Shown here one piece after another: positions 53,552-62,829 of a stretch of DNA of 64,000 nucleotides (position 1 is the stretch's first letter; each line of letters opens with the position of its first letter). Origin of the DNA: Candidatus Nitrohelix vancouverensis (lineage in GTDB: Bacteria; Nitrospinota; Nitrospinia; Nitrospinales; VA-1); contig CP048620.1 of the NCBI GenBank assembly GCA_015698305.1, positions 499,885-563,884 of the forward strand, in the 5' to 3' direction. The notes under the pieces were generated by a model, which saw only the letters and a program-made list of their open reading frames with translations, was not told where the DNA came from and ran no database searches. The translations under genes and the position numbers were made by a program.

Positions 53552-54742
53552 TCACGATTGTTCATGGGAGGAGGTTTGCACAGCCACGCCCGGCCGCACT
53601 TTCTGCAGGCCCTGCGTGATCACCCTTTCTCCAATTTCCAGACCTTCCTTGACGATCCATTTGACGCCGTGTTTCTCGCCCACCTTGATGGCTCGCTTGT
53701 GGACGCGATTCTCTCCGTCCACCACCAGCACAAATTTTCCGCCCTGATCCTGTTGGATCGCCATCTGCGGGATCACCTTTTCAGTGCGGACTTCATCGCG
53801 TTTCACGAATACTTTCACGAACTGTCCCGGCAACAGCAGGCGCAGGGTGTGCGGTATATCCGCCTTGCCGGGTAGCACGTTCATTCCCGGATTGGGAAAC
53901 ACCGCGCGGATGGTGATGGTGCCGGTCTTCTCGTCGACAAGATGGCTGACAAAGTCTTCGGTTCCATCAAAGGAATACATGGTTCCGTTCGGCAACTGCA
54001 ATTTAGGCGTGAAGGTCGTCGCCTTGCCCTTTTTGATCTGATTCTGAAATTCGGTCAGCACCGCCCCCGCGCTGACGGTGAAGAGCACATACATCGGGTC
54101 CATCTGCACCATCGTCGCCAAAGTCCCGGTATCCGGCGTCACCAGATTGCCTTCGTTGATCGACACCCGACCGATGCGTCCGTCTATCGGCGCGTAAATT
54201 TCCGTGTAGCTGAGATCCAGCTTGGCCTGATCCTCGTTGGCGGTGGCCTCCATCAATCCTGCCTCGGCCTTGAGGAAATCGCTTTCCGCCTTGTCCAGAT
54301 CCGATTGCGAGACGCCGCCTTTGCGCACGGATTGAAGACGTTTCAAATACGCTTCGGCATTTTCATAACCGGCGCGGGCTTCTGCAACCTTGGCCTGAGC
54401 CGCCTTCAATGCGATCTTATAAGGAGCCTGTTCTATCACAAACAGTCGCGTTCCCTTTTTGATATCCTCGCCTTCCTTGAAATTCCTTTGCTCCAGATAG
54501 CCCGGCACACGGGACACGAGATTGACCGTTTTAATCGCCGCCGTGCGCCCGACCAGTTCATGAGTGCGCGTCACTTTTTCATGAATCACCGGCGTTACGG
54601 TGACTGCAGGCAAAGGCTTCTCCGCCGCAGGAGGAGCGGCGACGCTGGGCTTGTCCTCGCACCCGGACAAAACAAGGGACGCCGCAATGCAGAGCGCGCC
54701 GAAAAAAAACTGTCTGTGATCGTTCACTGTTCGCTTCCTCAT
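53552..54742 (-). CDS. RND efflux membrane-fusion protein (AcrA family)
   Basis: A 396-residue periplasmic adaptor, anchored as a lipoprotein (ASLVLSGCEDKPS). It has the barrel-sandwich half motifs GYLEQRNFKEGEDIKKGTRL and YTEIYAPIDGRIGRVSINEG, with a helical hairpin between them. The length fits AcrA/MexA. The gene lies between the outer-membrane channel gene (18 bases upstream) and the RND pump gene (75 bases downstream), forming one operon. Confidence 0.94.
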   Translation of the reverse strand: MRKRTVNDHRQFFFGALCIAASLVLSGCEDKPSVAAPPAAEKPLPAVTVTPVIHEKVTRTHELVGRTAAIKTVNLVSRVPGYLEQRNFKEGEDIKKGTRLFVIEQAPYKIALKAAQAKVAEARAGYENAEAYLKRLQSVRKGGVSQSDLDKAESDFLKAEAGLMEATANEDQAKLDLSYTEIYAPIDGRIGRVSINEGNLVTPDTGTLATMVQMDPMYVLFTVSAGAVLTEFQNQIKKGKATTFTPKLQLPNGTMYSFDGTEDFVSHLVDEKTGTITIRAVFPNPGMNVLPGKADIPHTLRLLLPGQFVKVFVKRDEVRTEKVIPQMAIQQDQGGKFVLVVDGENRVHKRAIKVGEKHGVKWIVKEGLEIGERVITQGLQKVRPGVAVQTSSHEQS

Positions 54743-54760
54743 CGTATGCTGTATTTCCGC

Positions 54761-56314
54761 TTAGGAATTAGGCGAGGGTTGTTGTTGCGCATCCGCCATC
54801 AAGGGTTTCCATCCGCCGCCCAGGGCCTTGAAGAGCCGTATTAAATTTGAAACCACGCGACCTTCGCTGATCGCCAGTTGATCCTGAAAAGTAAATAAAG
54901 ATCGTTCGGCTTCAAGGACGCCGAGAAAATTTGCCAGGCCCGCCGTGTACAGTTCGCGCGACAAGTCCGCCGCCCGTCGCGCCGACTCAATGGACTTGAG
55001 AAGCGATTGCCGACGCACCTGCTCTTCCGCATAATCGACCAGCGCGTTCTCCACATCCTTGACGGCGGTGAGCACCGCGCTCTCGTACTGAATCAAGGCC
55101 TGTTCCTGAAGCTCGTCCTGCACCGCAATATTCTGTCGTATACGCCCCGAGTCGAATATATTCCAGGTAACCTTGGGGCCGATCTGAAAGGCCGCCGCAG
55201 GCCCCGTGAAAAAACTGGAAGCGCTCAGCGACTCCAGTCCCACCGAACCGAACAAGGTGAGCTTCGGATACAGGTCCGCCGTGGCGACGCCAATGCGCGC
55301 CGTTTGCGCGGCCAGCAAACGCTCGGCGCTACGGACGTCGGGTCGGCGTCGCAATAGATCGGCGGGCACGCCGACGACCACGTCGATGGGAGTCACGGGA
55401 ACTTTTTTAAATTCTTCCAACTCCTTCTTGAACGTTCCGGGGAATTCGCCCAGCAGAACCGTCAGACCATTCTTGGCCTGTTCAATGCCCGTTTTCAAAG
55501 TCGGGATTTCCGAGCGCGTGCTTTCCAGGTTGTATTTCGCCTGCTCCAGAGTCAGCGTCGTCGTCAGCCCCGAATCCAGACGATCCTGCACGATCTGCAA
55601 GGTTTCTTCCTGTGATTTGCGATTGCTTTCCGCCGCTTCCAGACGCGCCTGAAAAGAACGAATCTCGATATAGTTGAGCGCGACTTCGGAAACCAGCGTC
55701 ACCAGCGTGTCGTTCAACTGCTCCTCGCGCGCCTGCACCGTCGCCTCGGCGGATTCGATCGAACGCTGAATCCCGCCAAACAAATCCACTTCCCAACTGG
55801 CGTCGAATCCCGCCGAATACAGCGTGGTCGCCGCTCCGGTTGACGATTCCTCGCTGGTCTGCTGGCGGCTGGTCGCGCCACGCGCGTCGATGGTCGGAAA
55901 ACGGTCCGCCTGCGCGATGCCGCGCCGCGCCCGTTCTTCCCTGACGCGGGAAAGAGCCAGCTTGAGATCCAGATTGCCTTTCACCGCCAGGTCCACAAAG
56001 CGGCTCAACAGAGGGTCTTCCAAGGTCTTCCACCAGTCGGACAGCATTTCCGCAGTCACCCGTTTGACGGGAACCTGCAATTCATCCGCCGTCTTTTCCG
56101 ATTCCGCCCTTTCGGTCCCGGCTTCATCGGCCTCAAAAGTTTTCTGTTCGACTTTCGTGTTGAATTCTTCCGGCGTTTTGGTTTCGGGAGGGACATAGTC
56201 CGGCCCGACGGTTGCGCAACCGGCGCACAGCCCGAACGCAAGGCATCTCAAAAACAGAACGCCCCGGCTCACCTGCCGAGGCTTTGTTCGGTCTATTCGT
56301 TTACTTGAAATCAT
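54761..56314 (-). CDS. RND efflux outer-membrane channel lipoprotein (OprM/NodT family)
   Basis: A 517-residue outer-membrane factor. The lipoprotein signal ends LCAGCATVGPDYVPPET, a family hallmark. The channel repeats contain ARGATSRQQ.., ASWEVDLFGGIQRSIESAEA and VPADLLRRRPDVRSAERLLA. The ATG at 56314 follows GGAATTGTGG and is better than the TTG at 56320. It is the first gene of the tripartite efflux operon. Confidence 0.94.
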   Translation of the reverse strand: MISSKRIDRTKPRQVSRGVLFLRCLAFGLCAGCATVGPDYVPPETKTPEEFNTKVEQKTFEADEAGTERAESEKTADELQVPVKRVTAEMLSDWWKTLEDPLLSRFVDLAVKGNLDLKLALSRVREERARRGIAQADRFPTIDARGATSRQQTSEESSTGAATTLYSAGFDASWEVDLFGGIQRSIESAEATVQAREEQLNDTLVTLVSEVALNYIEIRSFQARLEAAESNRKSQEETLQIVQDRLDSGLTTTLTLEQAKYNLESTRSEIPTLKTGIEQAKNGLTVLLGEFPGTFKKELEEFKKVPVTPIDVVVGVPADLLRRRPDVRSAERLLAAQTARIGVATADLYPKLTLFGSVGLESLSASSFFTGPAAAFQIGPKVTWNIFDSGRIRQNIAVQDELQEQALIQYESAVLTAVKDVENALVDYAEEQVRRQSLLKSIESARRAADLSRELYTAGLANFLGVLEAERSLFTFQDQLAISEGRVVSNLIRLFKALGGGWKPLMADAQQQPSPNS

Positions 56315-56438
56315 CCACAATTCCAGAAAAGAGTCTTTATTAGGAAGAAGTATTATAGCAAAGCTTGCTTTGCGATATCAGAAAATAGGCCGCGTCTGGA
56401 AAGAATCTGTGCTTTTCGATGAGGGTAGTCGACCTGTC

Positions 56439-57227
56439 TCAGGTCGCTTCAAGCACCGTCTTGAGGAAGTTGCGCGTGCGCTCGTGTTCGGGCTGATTGA
56501 ATAATTGCGCGGGCGGGCCTTCTTCCACAATGGCTCCGTGTTCCATGAAAATCACACGGTCGGCAAATTCCTGGGCGAAATGCATTTGATGGGTGACCAG
56601 CAACATGGTCATGTCTGTGGTGTGCGCCAGATTTTTCAAAACCGCCAGAACTTCTGCGGACAGCTCCGGGTCGAGCGCCGAGGTGACTTCATCGAACAGC
56701 ATGATCTTCGGTTGCATTCCCAAAGCGCGAGCGATCGCAACGCGCTGTTTTTGTCCGCCGGACAACTGAGCCGGGTAGGAATCGACCTTGTTTTGAAGGC
56801 CCACCAGACCCAGTAATTTCATGGCCCGCTCTTCGGCTTCCTCTTTCGAAAGTTTCAACACATGGATCGGCGCTTCGGTGATATTGCGCAGGACCGTCAT
56901 ATGGGGAAAGAGATTGAAACTTTGAAACACCATCCCCACCTTGGAGCGAATTTTTGAAACGCTCTCTTCCGTGAGCGAGGCGTTGTCCTTGCCCCCACTC
57001 CGATCCAGCAGGAGGTCGCCGTCGATGAGAACCCGCCCCGAGTCGATGGACTCCAGCGTCATCAATATCCTGAGTATGGTGGATTTGCCCGATCCGCTCG
57101 GCCCGATCAGGGCGATCTTGCGCGAGGGTTGGACTTCCAGGTCCATGTCTTTCAGCACCGTCGTGTCGCCGAAACTCTTGCACACTTTCTGCAATTGAAT
57201 GGCTGGCGGCGTGTTATCACTGGGCAT
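56439..57227 (-). CDS. ehuA: ABC transporter ATP-binding protein, polar amino acid/ectoine type (EhuA)
   Basis: A 262-residue ATPase of the polar amino acid uptake family. Walker A GPSGSGKST, signature LSGGQKQRVAIARAL and Walker B IMLFDEVTSALD are intact; the H-loop is LLVTHQMHFA. It ends the importer operon after two permease genes and overlaps the ehuD end by 11 bases. The ectoine assignment comes from the neighbouring ectABC genes; generic glutamine-type specificity is not excluded. Confidence 0.9.
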   Translation of the reverse strand: MPSDNTPPAIQLQKVCKSFGDTTVLKDMDLEVQPSRKIALIGPSGSGKSTILRILMTLESIDSGRVLIDGDLLLDRSGGKDNASLTEESVSKIRSKVGMVFQSFNLFPHMTVLRNITEAPIHVLKLSKEEAEERAMKLLGLVGLQNKVDSYPAQLSGGQKQRVAIARALGMQPKIMLFDEVTSALDPELSAEVLAVLKNLAHTTDMTMLLVTHQMHFAQEFADRVIFMEHGAIVEEGPPAQLFNQPEHERTRNFLKTVLEAT

Positions 57228-57876
57228 AACGTCTCTCCAAATATCGGGTCATTCTCGAGGCCAACAAACTGAGCATTAAAAATAGCAAACCCACCAGAGT
57301 CAGCGGTTCGATGTAACGAAAGGTCTCCGAACCGATCAATTTGGCCGTCTGCAATAATTCCAGCACCGTGATCGCCGACAGCATGGGCGTGTCCTTGAGC
57401 ATCGCGATCACATAATTGCCGACCGCCGGAATGATCGGCGGCAGGGCTTGCGGTAAGATTATAGACCTGAAGGTATGGGCTTTGCTCATATTCAAGGCCT
57501 TCGCCGCTTCCCATTGCCCTTCCTGTACGCTGTCGATGCCGGCCCGATAGACCTCCGCAAGGTAGGCGCTGTAGTGCAGGCCCAGAGCCAGAACGCCGGT
57601 TTGAAACGCGTTCAGTCGGAATCCTGTTTCGGGCAGGACATAAAACAGAAAATAAATCTGCACCAGCAGGGGCGTGCTTCGAATGAATTCCACTACCGTC
57701 GTCGTCGACCAGTACACCGCGCGATTTTTGGATTTCCTCAGGACCGCCCAGACCAGCCCCAGAGCCAGCGCCGCGATCATCCCCAAAACCGTCGCCAGTA
57801 CGGTGATCCAAAGCGCGCCGCCCAACTCAGGCAGAAGACTCCATGCGTAGCTCCAGTCGAATATTCTATCGTTCAT
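57217..57876 (-). CDS. ehuD: ABC transporter permease, ectoine/polar amino acid type (EhuD)
   Basis: A 219-residue inner-membrane permease of the His/Glu/Gln transporter family. About five hydrophobic segments are present and the EAA-type loop is EAAKALNMSKAHTFRSIILP. The ATG at 57876 (MNDRIFDWSYAW) lies two bases after the ehuC stop; an upstream open frame is ignored because it would overlap ehuC. Works as a heterodimer with the next permease. Confidence 0.9.
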   Translation of the reverse strand: MNDRIFDWSYAWSLLPELGGALWITVLATVLGMIAALALGLVWAVLRKSKNRAVYWSTTTVVEFIRSTPLLVQIYFLFYVLPETGFRLNAFQTGVLALGLHYSAYLAEVYRAGIDSVQEGQWEAAKALNMSKAHTFRSIILPQALPPIIPAVGNYVIAMLKDTPMLSAITVLELLQTAKLIGSETFRYIEPLTLVGLLFLMLSLLASRMTRYLERRYAQ

Positions 57877-57878
57877 GG

Positions 57879-58526
57879 TCAGTCCCTGACATAAGAAAAT
57901 TTCTGTTCCAGACAGCGCACCCCGTAGGTGATGCACAGGGAAACCATGAAGTACAAGAGCAGGACCAGTCCAAAAATTTCCAGCGACTGATGCGTCGCGG
58001 CGCGCAACATCTGACCCTTGAAGGTCAGTTCGGCGAGCGTGATCATCGACACCAGCGCGGTGCTCTTCAACAATTCGATCAGTAAATTACCGGCGGGCGG
58101 CAGGATGGCGACAAAGGCCTGCGGAAGAATGATGCGCCTCAAGGTCTGGGCTCTTGTAAAGTTCAGCGCCTTGGCGGCTTCGTACTGCGTTTTGTGAACC
58201 GACTGCACCGCGCCGCGCACAATCTCTGCGCCGTAGGCCCCGATATGCAGGCCCAGCACCAGAATTCCAACCGTCAAGGCGTCCAGCTTCAAGCCAAAAT
58301 GCGGAAGAACGTAGTAGAACCAGAACAATTGCACCAGCGCCGAGGTGCCGCGAAAAATTTCGATATAACAGGAAGCGGGAAAAGAAATGAGGGGATTGCT
58401 TGAAAGACGCGCCAGACCGGCGAGCAAGGCGGCAGGCCCTGCGACCAGCGCCGCGCCGGCGGTGAGTAACAGGGTGAGCTTCAGACCGCTCCACAAAGCG
58501 GGCGCCCATTGCAGAATCTCCGTCAA
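57879..58526 (-). CDS. ehuC: ABC transporter permease, ectoine/polar amino acid type (EhuC)
   Basis: A 215-residue permease paralogous to its neighbour. The EAA loop is YEAAKALNFTRAQTLRRIIL, and RGTSALVQLFWFYYVLP is a typical family stretch. It follows ehuB by nine bases and precedes ehuD by two, so the four genes form a compact importer operon downstream of ectABC. Confidence 0.9.
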   Translation of the reverse strand: MTEILQWAPALWSGLKLTLLLTAGAALVAGPAALLAGLARLSSNPLISFPASCYIEIFRGTSALVQLFWFYYVLPHFGLKLDALTVGILVLGLHIGAYGAEIVRGAVQSVHKTQYEAAKALNFTRAQTLRRIILPQAFVAILPPAGNLLIELLKSTALVSMITLAELTFKGQMLRAATHQSLEIFGLVLLLYFMVSLCITYGVRCLEQKFSYVRD

Positions 58527-58535
58527 GGTCTCGCC

Positions 58536-59429
58536 CTATCCATTGTCCGATGCGGCCCCGCTTGCGCAGAGGGCGTCCGCCGTTACGCTTCCAGGCAATG
58601 TGGATTTTGAAAAGCCGAAGGGTTGCACCAGTTTGAGGTGATCGGGAGAACCTAGAAATTTTGCCAGACCTTCGTTCACCGCCGCGATCAGCTCGCCGTC
58701 TTCTTTCCTGAGCGCGAAGGCGCCGTATCCATAAACGGGCTCGCCGTTGATGACCGGATCCTGAAAGGGTTCGGCGCGTTCAATGTCTGCGTCGTTGGCT
58801 TTTTCAAGCAGGGTCTGGATGGTCAAATGCGTCGCCGCATAAGCGTCCACGCGTCCCGCCTGCAATCCGGCGAGCGCGCCCAGATCGTCTGGAAATATTT
58901 TGATGCGATCCCTCGGGACGCCCAAAGCCGTTGCATAGTTCAACTCGACGGTTCCGGCGACGACGCCCAATTTGACCGAATCGTTTTTGGCGACGTCTTC
59001 ATAACTGTGCAGGTTTTTCGCGTTGCCTTTTTTTACGATGAAGCCTTCGCCGATGCGATAGGTCGGGTTGGAGAACGCCGCTTCCAGACAGCGCTCCGGC
59101 GTGATGTACATGCCCGCGGCGATCACATCGAAACGCTTCGCCTGCAATCCGGGGATGAGCGATCCAAATTCCGTCAACACGCCTTCAATATTTTTGATGC
59201 CCATGTCCTGAAACACGCGACGGGCAATGCTCGGCGCCTCGCCGGTCAGTTGGCCCAGCTCCGGATCGTAGTAAGCGTAAGGCGCTTCGTTGGCGTAACC
59301 GACGCGGATCGTTCCGCTCGCCTTGGCCTGGGCCAGAGTCGACAGAACAGGGCTGTTAGTAGAAGAAGAATCCTGACAAGCGGAAAGAATGATTGCAGTG
59401 AAGATCAACAAAGCGGCGAAACGCGCCAT
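58536..59429 (-). CDS. ehuB: Extracellular solute-binding lipoprotein, ectoine type (EhuB)
   Basis: A 297-residue family 3 solute-binding protein. Its leader ends in a lipobox (FTAIILSACQDSS), so it is probably membrane-tethered although Gram-negative. The binding-domain signatures IRVGYANEAPYAYYDPE and DVIAAGMYITPERCLEA resemble EhuB. Gene position directly after ectC, separated by a terminator, supports an ectoine-type ligand. The ATG at 59429 is taken rather than the upstream TTG at 59435. No convincing ribosome site is seen for either. Confidence 0.88.
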   Translation of the reverse strand: MARFAALLIFTAIILSACQDSSSTNSPVLSTLAQAKASGTIRVGYANEAPYAYYDPELGQLTGEAPSIARRVFQDMGIKNIEGVLTEFGSLIPGLQAKRFDVIAAGMYITPERCLEAAFSNPTYRIGEGFIVKKGNAKNLHSYEDVAKNDSVKLGVVAGTVELNYATALGVPRDRIKIFPDDLGALAGLQAGRVDAYAATHLTIQTLLEKANDADIERAEPFQDPVINGEPVYGYGAFALRKEDGELIAAVNEGLAKFLGSPDHLKLVQPFGFSKSTLPGSVTADALCASGAASDNG

Positions 59430-59460
59430 ACACAAAACCCGGTTTAAAAGATTGCAGAGA

Positions 59461-59502
59461 AAAAACCCTCCCGACAGGCAAACCTGCGGGAGGGAGTTTT
59501 TT
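59461..59502. terminator. Bidirectional terminator between ectC and ehuB
   Basis: CCCTCCCG with AGG pairs with CCT and CGGGAGGG around a CAAA loop. The plus strand ends in six T and the minus strand in five, so it can act both ways. On the minus strand it lies 90 bases after the ectC stop. It implies either termination or attenuation between the synthesis and uptake genes. Confidence 0.88.
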
Positions 59503-59591
59503 AAAAAACTGTAGCTTCAATAATCCTGAAATATCGCGCCCGAAAGAATGAGCCTATCTCATTTCAGACAAAGACATCAAAAATCCAACCC

Positions 59592-59993
59592 TCAGCGGGA
59601 GACTTCGGACACGTCTTCGAGAGGATACGCGCCCTCGGAGTCATGAACTTCCTGACCTGTGAGCGGCGGATTGAAAACGCAAATCAAGCGCAATCCGGTT
59701 TCGGTGCGCAGGATATGCTTCTCGTTGCCATCGAGCGCGTAGATGGTGCCCGGTTCAATGACGTGTTTTTTGCCATCCGTCAAATCTTCCACTTCGCCCG
59801 TCCCCTCGATGCAATACACCGATTCAACGTGATTCTTGTACCACATATGCGTTTCGGTGCCGGGGTGAATGCGGGTATCGTGAAAGGAAAAACCCATACC
59901 GTCTTTTTTCAACAGGATGCGACGGCTGGTCCAGGTCTCGCCGGACACGGCGTTTTCTGAACCCTCGATCTCTTCAAGTTTTCTAACAATCAT
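59592..59993 (-). CDS. ectC: Ectoine synthase
   Basis: Cyclises N-gamma-acetyl-2,4-diaminobutyrate to ectoine. A 133-residue cupin: MIVRKLEEIEGSENAV at the start, the iron/substrate region TETHMWYKNHVESVYCIEGT and the final HILRTETGLRLICVFNPPL. Length and sequence match EctC. The ATG at 59993 has GAGGAAAAC before it; the longer frame overlaps ectB and is not needed. Third gene of the ectABC operon. No ectD (hydroxylase) gene is adjacent. Confidence 0.96.
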   Translation of the reverse strand: MIVRKLEEIEGSENAVSGETWTSRRILLKKDGMGFSFHDTRIHPGTETHMWYKNHVESVYCIEGTGEVEDLTDGKKHVIEPGTIYALDGNEKHILRTETGLRLICVFNPPLTGQEVHDSEGAYPLEDVSEVSR

Positions 59994-60028
59994 GTTTTCC
60001 TCAATGAGTGAATGATAAAGTCTTGAAA

Positions 60029-61288
60029 CTAGGCCAGAGCCTTGCCCTGGGTGATGCCGATGCACTCGCCAAGGATATTGAGCCCCTTCCTCAATTCTTC
60101 CTCACTGATGACCAGCGGAGGCAAGAGTTTGAAGACGTCGCTGTCTGCGCCGGAAGTTTCCGCCAGCAGATTATTCTCGAAGCAAGCCTTGGACAACAAG
60201 GGACCGTTGCCTTCCACATTGAAGACGATGCCGTAAATAAAACCGCGACCGCGAATCTCCCGGATCTCATCGGGATAAGCGTCTTTCAAATCATTCAGGT
60301 ATTCCTGAATGATGGCGCCCTTGCGCAGTATTTCATTGGAAAAATCATCGTTTTCCCAATACTTCAGCGCTTCCGTCGCCGTGACAAAGGCCAGGTTGTT
60401 GCCGCGAAAAGTGCCATTGTGTTCGCCCGGCTCCCAGATATCATGCTCCGGTTTGATGAGGCACAGGGCCATCGGCAGACCGTAACCGCTGATCGATTTG
60501 GACAGGCAGATGATGTCCGGCTGAATATTCATTTTCTCAAAGCTGAAAAACGTTCCGGTGCGTCCGCATCCCGCCTGAATGTCGTCGACAATGAACAACA
60601 TATTATATTTTTTGCACAGGGCCTGGAGTTTCTCCAGCCATTCTGCGCTGGCGACGTTGATGCCGCCTTCCGCCTGAACGGTTTCCACAATCGCCGCCGC
60701 AGGCAAATCCACGCCGCTACCGCTACTCTCCAGCATCCGATCCATGTACTCGATGGTGTCCACCTCGTCTCCGAAGTAACCGTCGTAAGGCATGCAGATG
60801 GTGTTTGTGAGCGGCAGACCCGCGCCTTCGCGCTTGAACTGATTGCCGGAAATGGACAGCGAACCCAGCGTCATGCCGTGAAACGCTTGCGTGAAGAACA
60901 ACATTTTTTCGCGTCCCGTCACTTTCCTCGCCAGCTTGAGAGCGCTTTCGACAGCGTTGGTTCCCGTCGGTCCAGGAAACTGAACCTTGTAAGACATATT
61001 TCTCGGCGTCAGGATCGTGTCCTTGAATTTTTGCAGGAAAACACCCTTCGCTACGGTCGACATATCCAGACCATGCGTTACATTGTCCTCCATCAGGTAC
61101 TCCAGCAAACGCGCCTTCATGGCTGTCGGGTTGTGGCCGTAGTTCAACGCTCCGGCTCCTGCAAAAAAATCGAGATATCGATTGCCTTCCTGATCGAACA
61201 TATAGCACCCCTTCGCTTTTTCAAACGTTGTAGGGAATGCACGACAATAGGATCGAACTTCTGACTCAATATCTTCAAAAATATTCAT
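60029..61288 (-). CDS. ectB: Diaminobutyrate-2-oxoglutarate transaminase
   Basis: Makes L-2,4-diaminobutyrate from aspartate semialdehyde with glutamate as amino donor. A 419-residue class III aminotransferase; the PLP-binding region has IVDDIQAGCGRTGTFF and the Schiff-base lysine in CLSKSISGYGLP. FPGPTGTNAVESALKLARKV is the typical EctB cofactor segment. It lies 21 bases after ectA and 35 before ectC. Confidence 0.96.
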   Translation of the reverse strand: MNIFEDIESEVRSYCRAFPTTFEKAKGCYMFDQEGNRYLDFFAGAGALNYGHNPTAMKARLLEYLMEDNVTHGLDMSTVAKGVFLQKFKDTILTPRNMSYKVQFPGPTGTNAVESALKLARKVTGREKMLFFTQAFHGMTLGSLSISGNQFKREGAGLPLTNTICMPYDGYFGDEVDTIEYMDRMLESSGSGVDLPAAAIVETVQAEGGINVASAEWLEKLQALCKKYNMLFIVDDIQAGCGRTGTFFSFEKMNIQPDIICLSKSISGYGLPMALCLIKPEHDIWEPGEHNGTFRGNNLAFVTATEALKYWENDDFSNEILRKGAIIQEYLNDLKDAYPDEIREIRGRGFIYGIVFNVEGNGPLLSKACFENNLLAETSGADSDVFKLLPPLVISEEELRKGLNILGECIGITQGKALA

Positions 61289-61309
61289 TGGTAAAGTTAC
61301 CTTTTTTAG

Positions 61310-61807
61310 TTACGGATTCAGCGGTCCGATTCGGAACAACGGTTCCTCCTCATGCCCGCTCTCATTAAATAATTTTTCGTCAAAATAATTCTGGACGGTG
61401 ATTTCGCATTGCAAATCGCTGGCGAGACTTCTGAACAAAGCCTCTGAAGCGGCATTTGAGGGGGAGATCGTCGTTTCAATGAATTGAAATTCAGGATCGT
61501 AGTCGCGCCGCAATAAGTGGTTCAACATGGAACGCGCAATGCCTTGCTTGCGTTTGTGTTCCGATACCGCGATTTGCCAGATGAAAAGATGGTCCTGACG
61601 CTTGGGATCTCGAAAGCCTGTAATGAAACCGACGGGTTCGTCCTTATCGACGGCGACCACGCAGGTCTCTGAAAATTTTTCGCAGAGCAGAACATAGTGA
61701 TAGCAGGAATTAACATCCAGATTCCCGGATCGCTTGGCCAACTGATACAGAGCCGCTCCGTCTTGCACAACAGGTTTTCTAAAATCGATCAAACGCTGAA
61801 TACGCAC
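61310..61807 (-). CDS. ectA: L-2,4-diaminobutyrate acetyltransferase
   Basis: A GNAT-fold enzyme of 165 residues that acetylates the gamma-amino group of diaminobutyrate. The acetyl-CoA binding region is WQIAVSEHKRKQGIARSMLN, and DVNSCYHYVLLCEKFSETCV is typical of EctA. The start is a GTG at 61807 with GGGAAAG just before it. It heads the ectABC operon. No aspartokinase Ask_Ect is linked. The divergent NhaR-like regulator begins 134 bases away. Confidence 0.94.
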   Translation of the reverse strand: MRIQRLIDFRKPVVQDGAALYQLAKRSGNLDVNSCYHYVLLCEKFSETCVVAVDKDEPVGFITGFRDPKRQDHLFIWQIAVSEHKRKQGIARSMLNHLLRRDYDPEFQFIETTISPSNAASEALFRSLASDLQCEITVQNYFDEKLFNESGHEEEPLFRIGPLNP

Positions 61808-61941
61808 CTTTCCCTAAAACTCGTTTGCGAAACAATATGATGTATCTATTATCCACATTTTATGAAACAATTTAAGTTGAATTTACATAAGATATACATC
61901 GGTTTTACTAACCCATAAAAACGCGACCCGATTTTTCGAAA
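61808..61941. promoter_or_regulatory. Divergent promoter region between ectA and a LysR-type regulator
   Basis: 134 AT-rich bases. They contain the direct repeat GAAACAAT at 61828 and again at 61864, separated arms GATGTAT/ATACATC, and TTATG/CATAA arms about 20 bases apart. LysR proteins often bind such interrupted dyads (T-N11-A). This is the natural place for osmotic control of ectABC. No experimental site can be named. Confidence 0.45.
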
Positions 61942-62829
61942 ATGTACGAGCTTCCAAACTTTCGTCACCTCTACTATTTCTGGACCATTGCGCGCGAAGG
62001 TTCCATCAAAAAGGCGGGCGCCAAGCTGAATCTCACCCCCTCCGGGCTGAGCGAACAGTTGCGTTTGCTGGAGGAATATTTCGGCAAGCAATTGTTTGAA
62101 CGCAAAACGCGAAAACTGATTCTCAACGATACGGGGAAAATTGTGTTCGAGCGTTGCACAAATATTTTCAATCAGACCGAGGACATGAGCCTGACGGTCA
62201 AGCAGAAGGTCCCTCAGCGCCGGACGCGCATCCGGGTCGGGGTCCTGCCTTCTCTGTCCTCTTCTCACATTCACGAGTTTGTCGTGCCTCTACTCAAGGA
62301 CAAATCGGTTTCGGTGGTCGTTATTGAAAACCCGCTGGATGAATTGATTTACCAACTCGATCAGGGGGCGCTTGAAATCGTACTGAGCGATCGCGCCGTG
62401 GAGAAAAAATTCAGGAAAATCACCAGTTACCGACTGAAACCCAGGAAAATCATTGTCGTCGCCACGCCCAAGTTCGCCCACCTGAAAAAAAAATTTCCGC
62501 ACTCACTTTCCGGCGCGCCCATCATGCAGTTGACTCGCCACAGTCAGATCCGCGATGAAATCGATCGTTATTTCACCAAACACCAGATCAATCCGCAGAT
62601 CATCGGCGAAGCCGACGACGTGACGCTACTGCGACTCGGCGCCGAGAAGGGTCTCTGCGTTGCGGTATTGCCGCAGAACACCGTCAACGAAGCCTTGTCG
62701 CAGAAAAAGCTCATCAAGCTGGGAGAATTGAGCGGCGTGAATTCCGACATGTGGGCGATGGCGCGATCCGATTCATCGCGCATGTCCATCATCAGCAAAA
62801 CCATCCAGCGTTTCATTTCGATCAAATAA
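61942..62829 (+). CDS. LysR family regulator, NhaR-like, divergent from ectABC
   Basis: A 295-residue regulator with the NhaR-type head NFRHLYYFWTIAREGSIKKA and the LTPSGLSEQLRLLEEYFGKQ recognition helix. The ligand domain follows. NhaR responds to Na+ in E. coli. Ectoine operons are normally controlled by EctR/CosR (MarR family) or, in uptake clusters, EhuR; a NhaR-like partner is not one I know. It shares layout and a strikingly similar head with the regulator at 17708. Divergent location argues for control of ectABC and probably of itself. Confidence 0.9.
   Translation: MYELPNFRHLYYFWTIAREGSIKKAGAKLNLTPSGLSEQLRLLEEYFGKQLFERKTRKLILNDTGKIVFERCTNIFNQTEDMSLTVKQKVPQRRTRIRVGVLPSLSSSHIHEFVVPLLKDKSVSVVVIENPLDELIYQLDQGALEIVLSDRAVEKKFRKITSYRLKPRKIIVVATPKFAHLKKKFPHSLSGAPIMQLTRHSQIRDEIDRYFTKHQINPQIIGEADDVTLLRLGAEKGLCVAVLPQNTVNEALSQKKLIKLGELSGVNSDMWAMARSDSSRMSIISKTIQRFISIK

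Noticed and set aside
60008-61264. Plus-strand frame of 418 codons opposite ectB
   Set aside because: Antisense shadow of a strongly conserved aminotransferase.
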